Positions 24,594 to 33,373 of a stretch of DNA of 56,543 nucleotides are shown here, piece by piece. The position numbers and the translations under genes are program-made. Each line of letters starts with the position of its first letter. Within the stretch, counting starts at the first letter, position 1. The notes beneath the pieces were generated by a model. It ran no database searches. It was not told the DNA's origin and was given only the letters and a program-made list of their open reading frames with translations. Source of the DNA: Paeniroseomonas aquatica (GTDB lineage: Bacteria; Pseudomonadota; Alphaproteobacteria; Acetobacterales; Acetobacteraceae); the NCBI RefSeq assembly GCF_030409335.1, contig NZ_JAUFPN010000313.1, forward strand, positions 1 to 56,543, written 5' to 3'.

Positions 24594-26330
24594 ATGAACG
24601 TCCAGGCCACTCCGCCGGCACCGCCGCCCGCCGGCACGGCACCCGAGAGCTGGGTCCCGATGATCGCCATCGCACTCGGCCAGGCGATCATGTCCTTCAA
24701 CGTGGCCGCGCTGCCGGTATCGCTGTCGGGGATGGTGGCGAGCTTCGGCGTCCCGCCCACCACCATCGCGACCGGCATCGTGATGTATTCCCTCGCGGTG
24801 GCGGGCTTCGTGATGCTGGGCGCGAAGCTGGTGCAGCGCTTCGGCGCCACCACCGTCTTCCGCTACGTGGTGCTGGCCTTCGGCGCGGCGCAGGTGCTGA
24901 TGACCTTCGCGCCCGCGGCGCCGGTGATGCTCGCCGCGCAATTGCTGGCCGGCCTCGCCGCGGCGGTGAACGTGCCGGCCCTGGTGGCGCTGATCGCCCA
25001 TCACTACCGCGGGGCGCAGCAGGCGACCGCGGTGGGGGCGCTGGGCTCGGCCCGCGCCGGTGCCGGCGTCGCCGCCTTTCTCATCGGCGGCATGCTCGGC
25101 ACCTTCATCGGCTGGCGGCCGGTCTTCGGCCTGCTCATCCTGGTCTGCGCCCTGGTCTTCGTGCTCAGCTCCCGGCTGAAGCCGCAGGCCGGGCGGCCGG
25201 AGGTGCGGATCGACCTGGTCGGCGTGGTGCTGGCCGCGGCGGCCATCATCCTGACCGTCTTCGGCGTCAACAACCTGAACCGCTGGGGCCTCGGCACCGC
25301 CCGTCCCGGCGCGCCCTTCGACGTGCTGGGCATGTCGCCGGCGCCGCTGATGATCGTCACCGGCCTGGCGCTGCTGCAGCTTTTCGTCGCCTGGTGCCGG
25401 CGGGTGCAGGCGCGGGGCGGCACCCCGCTGCTGGACCTGCGGGTCATCACCTCGAACCAGGAGCGCGCGGCGGTGATCGCCATGTTCAGCGTGGTGGCGC
25501 TGGAGGCGATGCTGAACTTCGCCGTGCCGCTCTATATCCAGATCGTCCAGGGCCGGACGCCGATCGAGACGGCGATCGCCATGATGCCCTTCAACCTGAC
25601 GGTCTTCTTCACCGCCATGCTGGTGGTCAGGCTCTATCGCCGGTTCACCCCGCGGGTGATCGGCATGGTCGGCTTCGCCCTGTGCACGCTGGCGCTGCTC
25701 TGGCTTGCATTCGTCATCCGCAACGACTGGGGCGCGCCGGTGGTGATGACCGGGCTGATCCTTTTCGGCATTGGCCAGGGGGCTTTGGTCACGCTGGTGT
25801 TCAACGTGCTGGTCAGCGCCGCGCCGAAGGAGCTGGCCGGCGATGTCGGCTCGCTGCGCGGCACGGCGCAGAACCTGGCCGCCGGCGTCGGCACCGCGGT
25901 GGCGGGCGCGCTGCTGGTCGGCCTGCTCAGCGCCAATGTGCTGCGCGCCGTCGCCGAGAATCCGCGCCTGCCGCCGGAGATCCAGTCCCAGCTCGATCTC
26001 GACAGCATCAACTTCGTCTCCAACGATCGGCTGCGCGACGTCATGGCCCGCACGACGGCCTCGCCCGAGCAGGTGGCGGCGGCGGTCGAGGTCAATACCG
26101 CGGCCCGGCTGCGGGCGCTGAAGATCGGGCTGCTGATCATGGCCTGCGTATCCCTGCTGACCATCCTGCCCGCCAGCCGGCTGCCGGGCTACAAGCCGGA
26201 CGAGATCCCGGACGGGGTCCCCGATGAGGCTCCCGGCGGGGTCCAGCATGATATCCCGGACGAGGCGGCACTCGGCCCGACCTTCGCGCGGCCGGTGCGG
26301 GCGGGGGTGCGGGCGGGGGGGCCGGCGTGA
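24594..26330 (+). CDS. MFS transporter, 14-helix DHA2-like
   Basis: 578 aa, ATG 24594 with AAGGAAA upstream. Around 13-14 hydrophobic helices. Start region WVPMIAIALGQAIMSFNVAA, then a motif-A-like loop GAKLVQRFGATTVFRYVV and GSARAGAGVAAFLIGGMLG. The C-terminal ~45 residues are a hydrophilic Asp/Pro-rich tail (KPDEIPDGVPDEAPGG), unusual for the family. Its stop overlaps the asparaginase ATG (TGATG). Although DHA2 members are usually drug exporters, the position between glutaminase and asparaginase genes suggests transport of an amide amino acid or its product. Confidence 0.85.
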   Translation: MNVQATPPAPPPAGTAPESWVPMIAIALGQAIMSFNVAALPVSLSGMVASFGVPPTTIATGIVMYSLAVAGFVMLGAKLVQRFGATTVFRYVVLAFGAAQVLMTFAPAAPVMLAAQLLAGLAAAVNVPALVALIAHHYRGAQQATAVGALGSARAGAGVAAFLIGGMLGTFIGWRPVFGLLILVCALVFVLSSRLKPQAGRPEVRIDLVGVVLAAAAIILTVFGVNNLNRWGLGTARPGAPFDVLGMSPAPLMIVTGLALLQLFVAWCRRVQARGGTPLLDLRVITSNQERAAVIAMFSVVALEAMLNFAVPLYIQIVQGRTPIETAIAMMPFNLTVFFTAMLVVRLYRRFTPRVIGMVGFALCTLALLWLAFVIRNDWGAPVVMTGLILFGIGQGALVTLVFNVLVSAAPKELAGDVGSLRGTAQNLAAGVGTAVAGALLVGLLSANVLRAVAENPRLPPEIQSQLDLDSINFVSNDRLRDVMARTTASPEQVAAAVEVNTAARLRALKIGLLIMACVSLLTILPASRLPGYKPDEIPDGVPDEAPGGVQHDIPDEAALGPTFARPVRAGVRAGGPA

Positions 26331-27313
26331 TGGCTCGGCCGCGCATCCTCGTCCTCTCGCTCGGGGGCACCATCACCATGCTGCCGGGCGAGGCCGGCGG
26401 CATCGCGCCGCGGCTCGGCGCCGAGGACCTCGTCGCGGCCGTCCCGGCGCTGGCCGATATCGCGGAGGTGGTGGCGCAATCGCCCTTCCGCCTGCCGAGC
26501 CCCTCCCTCTCGCCGGCCAACCTGCTCGAGGTCGCGCAGCGGATCGAGAAGGCCTTCGCCCAGGACTTCACCGGGGCGGTGGTGGTGCAGGGTACCGACA
26601 CCATCGAGGAATCCGCTTTCCTGCTCGATTTGCTGTTGGGCGGCGACCAGCCGGTGGTGGTCACCGGGGCGATGCGCGGCGCCGATGCGCCGGGTGCCGA
26701 CGGGCCGGCGAACCTCCTCGCCGCGGTCCGCACCGCGGCATCGGCCGAGGCGCGCGGCCTCGGCACGCTGGTGGTGCTGAACTACGAGATCCACGCCGCG
26801 CGCTTCGTGCGCAAGGCGCATACCGCGCTGCCTTCGGCTTTCGCCTCGCCGCTCGCCGGACCGATCGGCGTGGTGGCGGAAGGCCGTCCCCGCATTCATG
26901 CCCGGCCGCCGCGGCTGCCCGGCCTGCCCAGCTACGGCGGCCCGCCCAGTCGTGTCGCGCTGCTGCACTGGGGCATGGGCGAGGACGGGCGGCTGCTCGA
27001 GGTGCTGCTGCAGCTCGGCTATGCCGGCGCCGTCATCGAGGGCATGGGGGCGGGCCATGTCCCGGCCGAGGCGGCGCCGCTGCTCGGCGAACTCGCGACA
27101 GCCATGCCGGTCGTCCTCGCCAGCCGTTGCCTGGCCGGCCCGGTCTTCACCGGCACCTATGGCTATGCCGGCGGCGAGATCGACCTGCTCGGCCGGGGCC
27201 TCATCCCGGCCGGCATCCTCTCCGGCCTCAAGGCGCGGCTGCTGCTGGGCCTCGCGCTCCGCAACCGCCGCGGCCTGGCCTGCGCCGCCGCGGCCTTCGC
27301 GCCTTACCAGTAA
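26330..27313 (+). CDS. L-asparaginase (type I/II family)
   Basis: 327 aa from ATG 26330; a GTG three bases earlier is possible. The catalytic threonine is in LSLGGTITM (residues ~9-17) and the second catalytic Thr in VVQGTDTIEESAF. GAMRGADAPGADGPANLL and NYEIHAARFVRKAHT are family-typical. There is no signal peptide, so it acts in the cytosol, hydrolysing asparagine to aspartate and ammonia. It is translationally coupled to the MFS gene. Together with glutaminase it suggests use of Gln and Asn as nitrogen or carbon sources. Confidence 0.9.
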   Translation: MARPRILVLSLGGTITMLPGEAGGIAPRLGAEDLVAAVPALADIAEVVAQSPFRLPSPSLSPANLLEVAQRIEKAFAQDFTGAVVVQGTDTIEESAFLLDLLLGGDQPVVVTGAMRGADAPGADGPANLLAAVRTAASAEARGLGTLVVLNYEIHAARFVRKAHTALPSAFASPLAGPIGVVAEGRPRIHARPPRLPGLPSYGGPPSRVALLHWGMGEDGRLLEVLLQLGYAGAVIEGMGAGHVPAEAAPLLGELATAMPVVLASRCLAGPVFTGTYGYAGGEIDLLGRGLIPAGILSGLKARLLLGLALRNRRGLACAAAAFAPYQ

Positions 27314-27340
27314 CCCACAGCGCCCAGGAATGGACCGATC

Positions 27341-27847
27341 ATGGCCGATCTCCTCGTCATCGCCTATCCGACCGAGCCCCAGGCCGAGCAGGTGCGCAGC
27401 CGCCTCCTTGGCATGCAGAAGGAATACCTCATCGAACTCGGCGATGCCGTCGTCGCGGTGAAGCAGCCGGACGGGCAGGTGAAGCTGAACCAGCTGTTCT
27501 CCCCGGCTGCGGCCGGCGCCGCGTCCGGTGCGCTCTGGGGCTCGCTGCTCGGGCTGATCATCCTCTCGCCCCTGCTCGGGGCCGCGATCGGCGCGGCCTC
27601 GGGCGCGCTCGGCGGCAAGCTTGCCGATGTCGGCATCAACGACAAGTTCATGCTCGATGTCGCCAAGAGCCTCGAGGCCGGCCATGCCGCCCTGTTCCTG
27701 CTGATACGCAAGATGACGGCCGACAAGGTCATGGCCGAGTTGCAGGGCTCCGGCGGCAGCATCATGCGCAGCTCCTTCGACGAGACCAAGGAGGAAGCGC
27801 TCCGCGAGGCGCTGGCGGGGGCGCAGGCCGTCGCCACCGCCGCCTGA
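27341..27847 (+). CDS. DUF1269 family protein
   Basis: 168 aa. N-terminal ferredoxin-like stretch LLVIAYPTEPQAEQVRSRLL, then KEYLIELGDAVVAVKQPDG. A Gly/Ala-rich hydrophobic hairpin (residues ~58-92: AAAGAASGALWGSLLGLIIL, then LLGAAIGAASGALGG) is followed by a C-terminal domain with LIRKMTADKVMAELQ. DUF1269 proteins are membrane-associated and of unknown function. It lies 27 bp after the asparaginase gene and probably ends that operon. Confidence 0.85.
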   Translation: MADLLVIAYPTEPQAEQVRSRLLGMQKEYLIELGDAVVAVKQPDGQVKLNQLFSPAAAGAASGALWGSLLGLIILSPLLGAAIGAASGALGGKLADVGINDKFMLDVAKSLEAGHAALFLLIRKMTADKVMAELQGSGGSIMRSSFDETKEEALREALAGAQAVATAA

Positions 27848-28048
27848 GCCGTGGCTGCCGGGCATCCGCTGTCGGCGCCGGAGGTTGTCCGATGCCGGCA
27901 CGAAGCCCGGCGGGGATCCCGGCCGCCGGACACCCGGCACAGGCATCGGACGCTGCACCCATGCGTGCCCGCTGGCGCCGCGCCGCATCCGTACCCAGCG
28001 CTGCCGCGGGCAATCCTCGCCACCTCCCAGTCACCAGGAGTACCACCC

Positions 28049-28537
28049 ATGCGCCGCCCATCCCGCCGCCGCCTGCTGCTGCATCACGGGCCCCTGCTGG
28101 GGGCAGCGGCGCTGCTCAACGCCTGCGCCCGAAGCGGTGCGGTCGGACCCGCCGTGATCCGCGACCAGGCACCCGACGCCACGGTGACGATGCGGCTCGT
28201 GCAGGCCGGCTTCCTCGGCAGCGGGGGCGGGGGCAGCGGCGTCCTCAGCATCCGTGGGCAGGAGGTGCCCTTCGGCGTGCTCGGCCTCGGGGTCGGCGGC
28301 ATCGGCGCCTCGACGGTGGATGCCGACGGCGAGGTGTACAATCTCAGTGACCCATCACGCTTCGGCGGGACCTACGCCCGGGCGCGGCTCGGCGCCGTCG
28401 CCGGCACCCAGAGCATCGGCGAGATGTGGCTGCAGAACCAGGCGGGGGTGATCATGCGGCTGCGGACGCGCCGCACCGGGCTGATGCTGGCGCTCGGAGG
28501 CGATGTCGTAAGGATCACGCTGCGCGAGGCCGGCTGA
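28049..28537 (+). CDS. Exported protein of unknown function (paralogue of 18626-19099)
   Basis: 162 aa from ATG 28049, with AGGAG at 28036-28040. The N-terminus RRPSRRRLLLHHG, then AALLNAC, could be a Tat-like or lipoprotein signal with Cys at about residue 26. The mature domain has the blocks SIRGQEVPFGVLGLGVGGIG, GEVYNLSDPSRFGGTYARAR and QNQAGVIMRLRTRRTG, matching the protein encoded at 18626-19099. Family not recognised. It is the last plus-strand gene before the large minus-strand Mrp/RND operon, which converges on it. Confidence 0.7.
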   Translation: MRRPSRRRLLLHHGPLLGAAALLNACARSGAVGPAVIRDQAPDATVTMRLVQAGFLGSGGGGSGVLSIRGQEVPFGVLGLGVGGIGASTVDADGEVYNLSDPSRFGGTYARARLGAVAGTQSIGEMWLQNQAGVIMRLRTRRTGLMLALGGDVVRITLREAG

Positions 28538-28640
28538 GCCCGCCCGGGCACAGCGGGGAGGACCTGCGCCGGCGGATCTCCGCGCCGTCATCCGCGGCTG
28601 GGGGTGGCTGCCGCCGCCCTCGGCATCGGGTGCGGCGGTG

Positions 28641-30278
28641 TCAGCGTGCCGCGGCCAGCATCGTGCCGAACAAGGCCAGGATCAGGGCCAGGAGCGCCAT
28701 CCCCGCCACCGGCCAGGCGCGCAACGCCGCCTCCAGCCGCGCGACCGCCGCGCCGATGGCCTCGCCAAGGCCTCCGGCCCGGCCGGTGAGCACCAGCAGG
28801 TCGCCCTCCGGCACGCGCGGCAACCGCCCGCCCCAGCGGGCCAGCGCTATGGCGAGCAACGCCCCCGCCAGCACCGGCCAGAGCGCCATGGCGAGGTCCT
28901 TGCCCAGGACGTCCCAGGGATTGCCGAGGCCCAGCGGCCGGTACAATGCCCAGGGCAGCAGCAGGGCCGCCGCAGCCATGCCCAGCCAGGCCGCCAGCAG
29001 GACCGGCGCCAGGATTGGCACGGACCGCGCCGCCGCCGGCCGCACGGCCGCGAGGCGCCGCGTGAAATGCAGCATCAGCAGCGTCGAGCCCATGGCCGAG
29101 AGCGCCGCGAGCAGGCCGGGCAGCCCGTCGCCGAGCTGCGGCTTCACCGCCGCCTTGGCCAGCGCCCCGCCCGTGCCCGGCATGCCGCCGAAGCCCAGGG
29201 CCAGCACCAGCGCCGGCAGCAGCACCAGCGTCCGGCGGCGGGCGCCACCCAGGACGGCGCCCACCCCCACGGCGAGGAACAGGGCCCCCTTCGCCAGCAC
29301 ATGATGGGCGGCATAGAAGGCGACGGCCATGGCGGTGCCGGGGACTGCCAGCGCCAGGCCCATGCCCAGCGCGGCGACGGTGACGCCCATCTGGCTGACG
29401 GTGGAATAGGCCAGCACCGTCTTCGGGTTGTCCTGGGTGATGCCGCAGCCGACCCCCCAGAAGGCGGTCGCCAGCCCGAGCCCGGCCAGCACCCCGCCCC
29501 AGTCCGCCGCATCCGGCGGCAGGAAGCGCAGCAGGCCGATGATGCCGGCCTTGACGATGGCGCCGCTGAGCACCGCCGAGGCCGGCATCGGCGCCGCCGG
29601 ATGCGCCAGCGGCAGCCAGACATGCAGCGGGACCAGCCCGGCCTTGAGGCCGAAGCCGGCGACCAGCAGCCCCACCACCATGCTCCGCGCCGGGCTGTCC
29701 GGCAGCGCCGCCAGCGCATCGGCGATGGCAAGGCTCGGCCCGGGCACCGCATCGCCCAGCAGCGCGAAGCCGAGCAGCAGCGCGACCTCGCCGAGCACCG
29801 CCAGCAGCAGCGTCACCTCGCCGGCCCGCCGGGCGCGCGGCGTGCCGTCCTGCACGATCAGCCCGAAGGCGGGCAGGCTGACCAGGGCGAAGGCCAGGTA
29901 GAAGCTGACGAGATCCGCCGCGACGAAGACGCCGAGGCTGCCGGACAAGGTGACCAGCCACCACAGGGCGAAGCGCCGCGCCCCCGGCTTGCCGCCGAGA
30001 TAGCCATGCGCATAGGCGCCCGCCGCGCTCCACAGCAGCGCCACCGCGCCGAGCAGCAGCGCCGAAGGCGCGTCCAGCGCCAGGGTGAAGCGCAGCCTGG
30101 CGGGATCGAGGACCAGCGGCGGGCCGTCCGCCGCCAGCAGCGCCGCGGCCAGCGCGGGCAGCGGCGCCAGCCAGAGCAACCCGGGCAGGCGCCGCCGCGG
30201 CGCCTCCCACAGGCAGGCAATCAGCAGGCCGAGCGGAGCGCCGAAGCTGGCCAGCAGCAGGTACTGGGACCCGGTCAC
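28641..30278 (-). CDS. Second MrpD/NuoM-like antiporter subunit, terminal gene of the RND-Mrp operon
   Basis: 545 aa with GTG start at 30278, overlapping the preceding stop by 4 bp (GTGA). About 14 membrane helices. The NuoM/N-type core motifs GFGLKAGLVPLHVWLPLAHP and SAVLSGAIVKAGIIGLLR keep both proton-channel lysines. The position of the helix-5 glutamate, present as VALEMLTF in the partner subunit, reads LAFALVSL here, so that key acidic residue is replaced by Ala. This argues for an altered or lost ion channel, or a mainly structural role. Homologues occur as the extra antiporter-like subunit of Mrp and Mbh/Mbx-type complexes. Confidence 0.85.
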   Translation of the reverse strand: MTGSQYLLLASFGAPLGLLIACLWEAPRRRLPGLLWLAPLPALAAALLAADGPPLVLDPARLRFTLALDAPSALLLGAVALLWSAAGAYAHGYLGGKPGARRFALWWLVTLSGSLGVFVAADLVSFYLAFALVSLPAFGLIVQDGTPRARRAGEVTLLLAVLGEVALLLGFALLGDAVPGPSLAIADALAALPDSPARSMVVGLLVAGFGLKAGLVPLHVWLPLAHPAAPMPASAVLSGAIVKAGIIGLLRFLPPDAADWGGVLAGLGLATAFWGVGCGITQDNPKTVLAYSTVSQMGVTVAALGMGLALAVPGTAMAVAFYAAHHVLAKGALFLAVGVGAVLGGARRRTLVLLPALVLALGFGGMPGTGGALAKAAVKPQLGDGLPGLLAALSAMGSTLLMLHFTRRLAAVRPAAARSVPILAPVLLAAWLGMAAAALLLPWALYRPLGLGNPWDVLGKDLAMALWPVLAGALLAIALARWGGRLPRVPEGDLLVLTGRAGGLGEAIGAAVARLEAALRAWPVAGMALLALILALFGTMLAAAR

Positions 30279-31786
30279 GGCGCGGCCCCCAGCCGCCCCA
30301 CCTGCACCAGCCCGAAGGAGGCGAGCGGCAGCAGGCCCAGCCCGACCGAGACCAGCGCCAGCGCCAGCGCCACCAGCTGCGGCCCGCGCGACGCCGCTGC
30401 CGGCAGCGGCGCATCGCCAATTGGCGCATCGGTCACGGGCGGCGCCGTCAGCGACCCGGCCAGCACCCGGTAGACATAGCCGCCGGTCAGCACGCCGCCG
30501 CCGACGATCACCAGCGCCCACCACCACTGGCCGGTGGCGACGGCTGAGGTCAGCAGCAGCCATTTCGCGGTGAAGCCGCCGCTCGGCGGGATGCCCATCA
30601 GCGACAGGCCGGCCAGCCCGAAGGCGACGACGCAGACCGGCACCGCCCGTCCCGCCCCGCCCAGCGCCGCGATGCGGTCGTGCCCGAGCGCGCCGGCGAT
30701 CAGCCCGGCCGCGAGGAACATCGCCGCCTTGGCGAAGGCATGCGAGGACGCCTGCAGGATGCCGCCCAGCCAGGCACGGGCGGCGACCTCGGCATCGCCG
30801 GCCAGGGCCAGCGGGAACATCAGGAAGAGGTAGCCGATCTGCGCGACGGTCGAGTAGGCGACCAGCAGCTTCAGCCGCGCCTGCCGCAGCGCCACCAGGC
30901 TGCCGGCCAGGATCGCCGCGGCGCCCAGCGCCGCCAGCAGCGGTGCCGCGGCCGCGGCGGCGAGCGGCGGCATCACCCAGAACCACAGCCGCAGCAGCAG
31001 CACGAAGGACGCCTTGACCACCAGCCCCGACAGCACCGCCGAGGCCGCCGGCGGCGCCCCGGCATGCGCCGGCGGCAGCCAGAGATGCAGCGGGAACAGC
31101 GCCATCTTGGCCGCCAGCCCGGCCGTCATCAGCGCCGCCGCCAGCAGGGTCGGCGCATCCGCCCGCGCCCGGCCGGCCAGCAGGGCGATGTCCAGCGTGC
31201 CGTAGCCGCCGTAGAGCAGCACGGTGCCGAGCAGGTAGAGCACCGAGCCGATCAGCGCGAAGAGCAGGTAGCGCAGCTCGGAGCGGAACTGGCTCGGCTT
31301 GCCCTCGAGGCAGGCGAGGGCGAGCGCCGCGAAGGTCAGCATCTCCAGCGCGACGAAGAGATTGAACAGGTCGCCGCCCAGGAAGGCCGCGGCGAGCGCG
31401 GCCGAGAGTGCCAGCAGGAAGCACCAGAAGGCGAAGGGTGCCCGGGCCTCGGCGAGGCCGGGCGGCGTCGCATGGCCGGTCCGGCCGAACAGCGCGACGG
31501 CGAGGAGGACGAGGGCCGCGGTGAGCAGCATCGCCGCCGTCACGCCATCGGCGCGCAGGGCGAGGCCGAGCGGCGGGGCCCAGCCGCCGACCGCATAGGC
31601 CAGCGGCGCCCCGGCCCGGTACACCGCCGCGGCGACCAGCATGGCCAGCAGGGCGCCGAGGCCGAGCGCGGCGAGCGCCAGGCGCTCCGCCGCCCGGCCG
31701 CCGAGGACGAAGGCGACCAGCATGGCGGCGACCGGCAGGATCAGCGCCAGCACCAGCAGGCTGCCGCCGGGCGTCGCCGGGCTCAT
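30275..31786 (-). CDS. mnhD: Mrp-type Na+/H+ antiporter subunit D
   Basis: 503 aa, about 14 helices. Typical NuoM/MrpD motifs: LFVALEMLTFAALALACLEG with the essential helix-5 Glu, GLAAKMALFPLHLWLPPAHA with the helix-7 Lys, and SAVLSGLVVKASFVLLLR. It is one of the ion-translocating subunits of the multi-subunit cation/proton antiporter in the inner membrane. The start overlaps the MrpC stop and the stop overlaps the next GTG start, both by 4 bp. Two D-like subunits in one operon, without a full-length MrpA, point to a split-MrpA arrangement. Confidence 0.9.
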   Translation of the reverse strand: MSPATPGGSLLVLALILPVAAMLVAFVLGGRAAERLALAALGLGALLAMLVAAAVYRAGAPLAYAVGGWAPPLGLALRADGVTAAMLLTAALVLLAVALFGRTGHATPPGLAEARAPFAFWCFLLALSAALAAAFLGGDLFNLFVALEMLTFAALALACLEGKPSQFRSELRYLLFALIGSVLYLLGTVLLYGGYGTLDIALLAGRARADAPTLLAAALMTAGLAAKMALFPLHLWLPPAHAGAPPAASAVLSGLVVKASFVLLLRLWFWVMPPLAAAAAAPLLAALGAAAILAGSLVALRQARLKLLVAYSTVAQIGYLFLMFPLALAGDAEVAARAWLGGILQASSHAFAKAAMFLAAGLIAGALGHDRIAALGGAGRAVPVCVVAFGLAGLSLMGIPPSGGFTAKWLLLTSAVATGQWWWALVIVGGGVLTGGYVYRVLAGSLTAPPVTDAPIGDAPLPAAASRGPQLVALALALVSVGLGLLPLASFGLVQVGRLGAAP

Positions 31787-32121
31787 GCCGCGTCCGACCC
31801 GCCGGGCTCCGCGCCGTCGGATTCCGAGATCGTCGCCGCGCCGGTGATCTGGTGCATGCGCAGCGCCACGACCACGGCCAGCGCGGTCGCGGCGAAGGCG
31901 ACCACCAGGCCGGTGATGACCATGGCCTGCGGCACCGCATCCGCGCCGCCGCCCGCGGTGCCGCCGCGCTGCGCCACCACGCCGAACAGCAGGAAGACGC
32001 CGGCGCCCAGCAGGTTGAAGGCGAGGATCTTCCGCAGCACCGCCGCCTGCACCAGGAGGCCGAACAGCCCGAGGCCGACCAGCGCCGCTCCGGTGAGGCC
32101 GAAGATCGGCGCGCCGCTCAT
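31783..32121 (-). CDS. mnhC: Mrp-type antiporter subunit C (NuoK-like)
   Basis: 112 aa from ATG 32121; a longer frame upstream is only shadow. Three membrane helices in the NuoK pattern: FGLTGAALVGLGLFGLLVQA, then LRKILAFNLLGAGVFLLFGV, then PQAMVITGLVVAFAATALAV. The motif PQAMVITGLVV is typical of MnhC. The protein ends in a short hydrophilic tail. Overlaps both neighbours by 4 bp. Confidence 0.9.
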   Translation of the reverse strand: MSGAPIFGLTGAALVGLGLFGLLVQAAVLRKILAFNLLGAGVFLLFGVVAQRGGTAGGGADAVPQAMVITGLVVAFAATALAVVVALRMHQITGAATISESDGAEPGGSDAA

Positions 32122-33083
32122 GTCACGCGTTCCGGGGGGTGTTCCGGCGGGCCGGCGATCAGCAGGGCCAGGGCGGCGGCGACCGAGAGGGTCATCGCCG
32201 CCTCGATCACCAGGATCAGCGGCTTGGCCAGCGCCGGCGGATAGGCGAGGAAGCCGTCGGCGATGCCGAAGCCGGCGAGCCCGACCAGGACGAAGACCAG
32301 CGGCCCCGCCACCAGCATCAGCCGCACCCGGCGGTCGGCGACGGAGGGCGCCTGCACCAGCCCCGCCGCCCAGGCCACCACCCACATGGCGGCCAGGATG
32401 GTGCCGCCCTGGAATTTCCCACCCGGCGCGTCGGTGCCGACCCAGGCGATGTAGATGCCGATGACGAGGCCGACCGGCGGCAGCAGCCGGGCCAGCAGCG
32501 CCAGCGGTCCGTCGTCCTGCCGCGGGAATTCCGGCCCCGGCCGGCCGCCCCAGTGCCGGTCCGGCGCCATGGACCAGACGGCCAGCACGGTGAAGACCAG
32601 CACCACCGATTCGAGCAGCGTGTCGAGGCCGCGGAAGACCATCAGCACCGCCGCCACCGGGTTGCCGAGGCCGAGCGGGGCGGTGCGCGCCGCCGCCTCC
32701 GCCGCCAGCCCGGGCGCGGGGTCCGGCAGCGCCAGCACGGCCAGCGCCAGGGCCAGGCCGACCGCACCGGCCAGCAGCCCGGCGGCCAGGACCAGCGCGC
32801 GGCCGGGCGTGGCGGCCGAGACTTCCTCCTCCCCGCCGCGCAGCCGCACCACCGCCAGCAGCAGGATGACGCCGGTGGCGCCGGTGCCGATCGCCGCCTC
32901 GGTCAGGGCGACGTCCGGTGCACCCAGCCGCACCCAGGCCAGCGTCAGCAGCAGGCCGAAGCCGACGAAGCCGATGGTGGCGGGGAAGGCGGCAGGCGCC
33001 GCCAGGGTCCAGCCGGCGGCCGCCAGCACCAGCGCGGCCAGGAGACCGTCAAGCACCCCGGCCAGCACCCCATCCAGGGTCAT
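32118..33083 (-). CDS. MbhD/MbhE-MnhB fusion subunit of the Mrp-type antiporter
   Basis: 321 aa from ATG 33083. Residues ~1-80 match the DUF4040/MbhD module (GFGLLLTLAWVRLGAPDVAL followed by TEAAIGTGATGVILLLAV). About 95-185 fit an MbhE-like module (FRGLDTLLESVVLVFTVLAV). About 195-321 are an MnhB domain (LLPPVGLVIGIYIAWVGTDA, then PGGKFQGGTILAAMWVVAW). In classical Mrp the first two modules form the C-terminal end of MrpA; here they are fused to MnhB while MrpA itself is absent. This split design is known from Mbh/Mbx-like and some archaeal Mrp complexes. Confidence 0.85.
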   Translation of the reverse strand: MTLDGVLAGVLDGLLAALVLAAAGWTLAAPAAFPATIGFVGFGLLLTLAWVRLGAPDVALTEAAIGTGATGVILLLAVVRLRGGEEEVSAATPGRALVLAAGLLAGAVGLALALAVLALPDPAPGLAAEAAARTAPLGLGNPVAAVLMVFRGLDTLLESVVLVFTVLAVWSMAPDRHWGGRPGPEFPRQDDGPLALLARLLPPVGLVIGIYIAWVGTDAPGGKFQGGTILAAMWVVAWAAGLVQAPSVADRRVRLMLVAGPLVFVLVGLAGFGIADGFLAYPPALAKPLILVIEAAMTLSVAAALALLIAGPPEHPPERVT

Positions 33084-33373
33084 GCGGGCGGCTCCGGCCC
33101 GCGCACCCGCTCGGCGATCAGCTGCGCCGCGGTGGCGCCGGACAGCAGGACCAGGGCCCAGACCAGCAGGAGCTTCAGCGCGAAGAACCAGCCGGGCACG
33201 AAGGGCAGCAGCCCCAGCACCACCAGGCCGAGGCCGAGGTTGTCCGCCTTGGTCAGGGCGTGCAGGCGGCTCGGCGTATCCGGGAAGCGGATCACCCCGG
33301 CGGTGCCGGCCACGAAGAAGCCGGCGCCGGCGGCGACCGCCAGCAGGCCGAGGAACGCCAGGACGGCGCTCAT
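33080..33373 (-). CDS. mnhG: Mrp-type antiporter subunit G
   Basis: 97 aa from ATG 33373. Three helices with the MnhG hallmark GVIRFPDTPSRLHALTKADN (residues ~27-46), followed by LGLGLVVLGLLPF. Small scaffold subunit of the antiporter complex. Overlaps the MnhF gene and the fusion gene by 4 bp each. Confidence 0.92.
   Translation of the reverse strand: MSAVLAFLGLLAVAAGAGFFVAGTAGVIRFPDTPSRLHALTKADNLGLGLVVLGLLPFVPGWFFALKLLLVWALVLLSGATAAQLIAERVRGPEPPA

Noticed and set aside
24417-26249. 610-codon minus-strand frame antisense to the MFS gene
   Set aside because: His/Asp/Arg-rich repeats of low-complexity shadow type; MFS helices on the plus strand are unmistakable.
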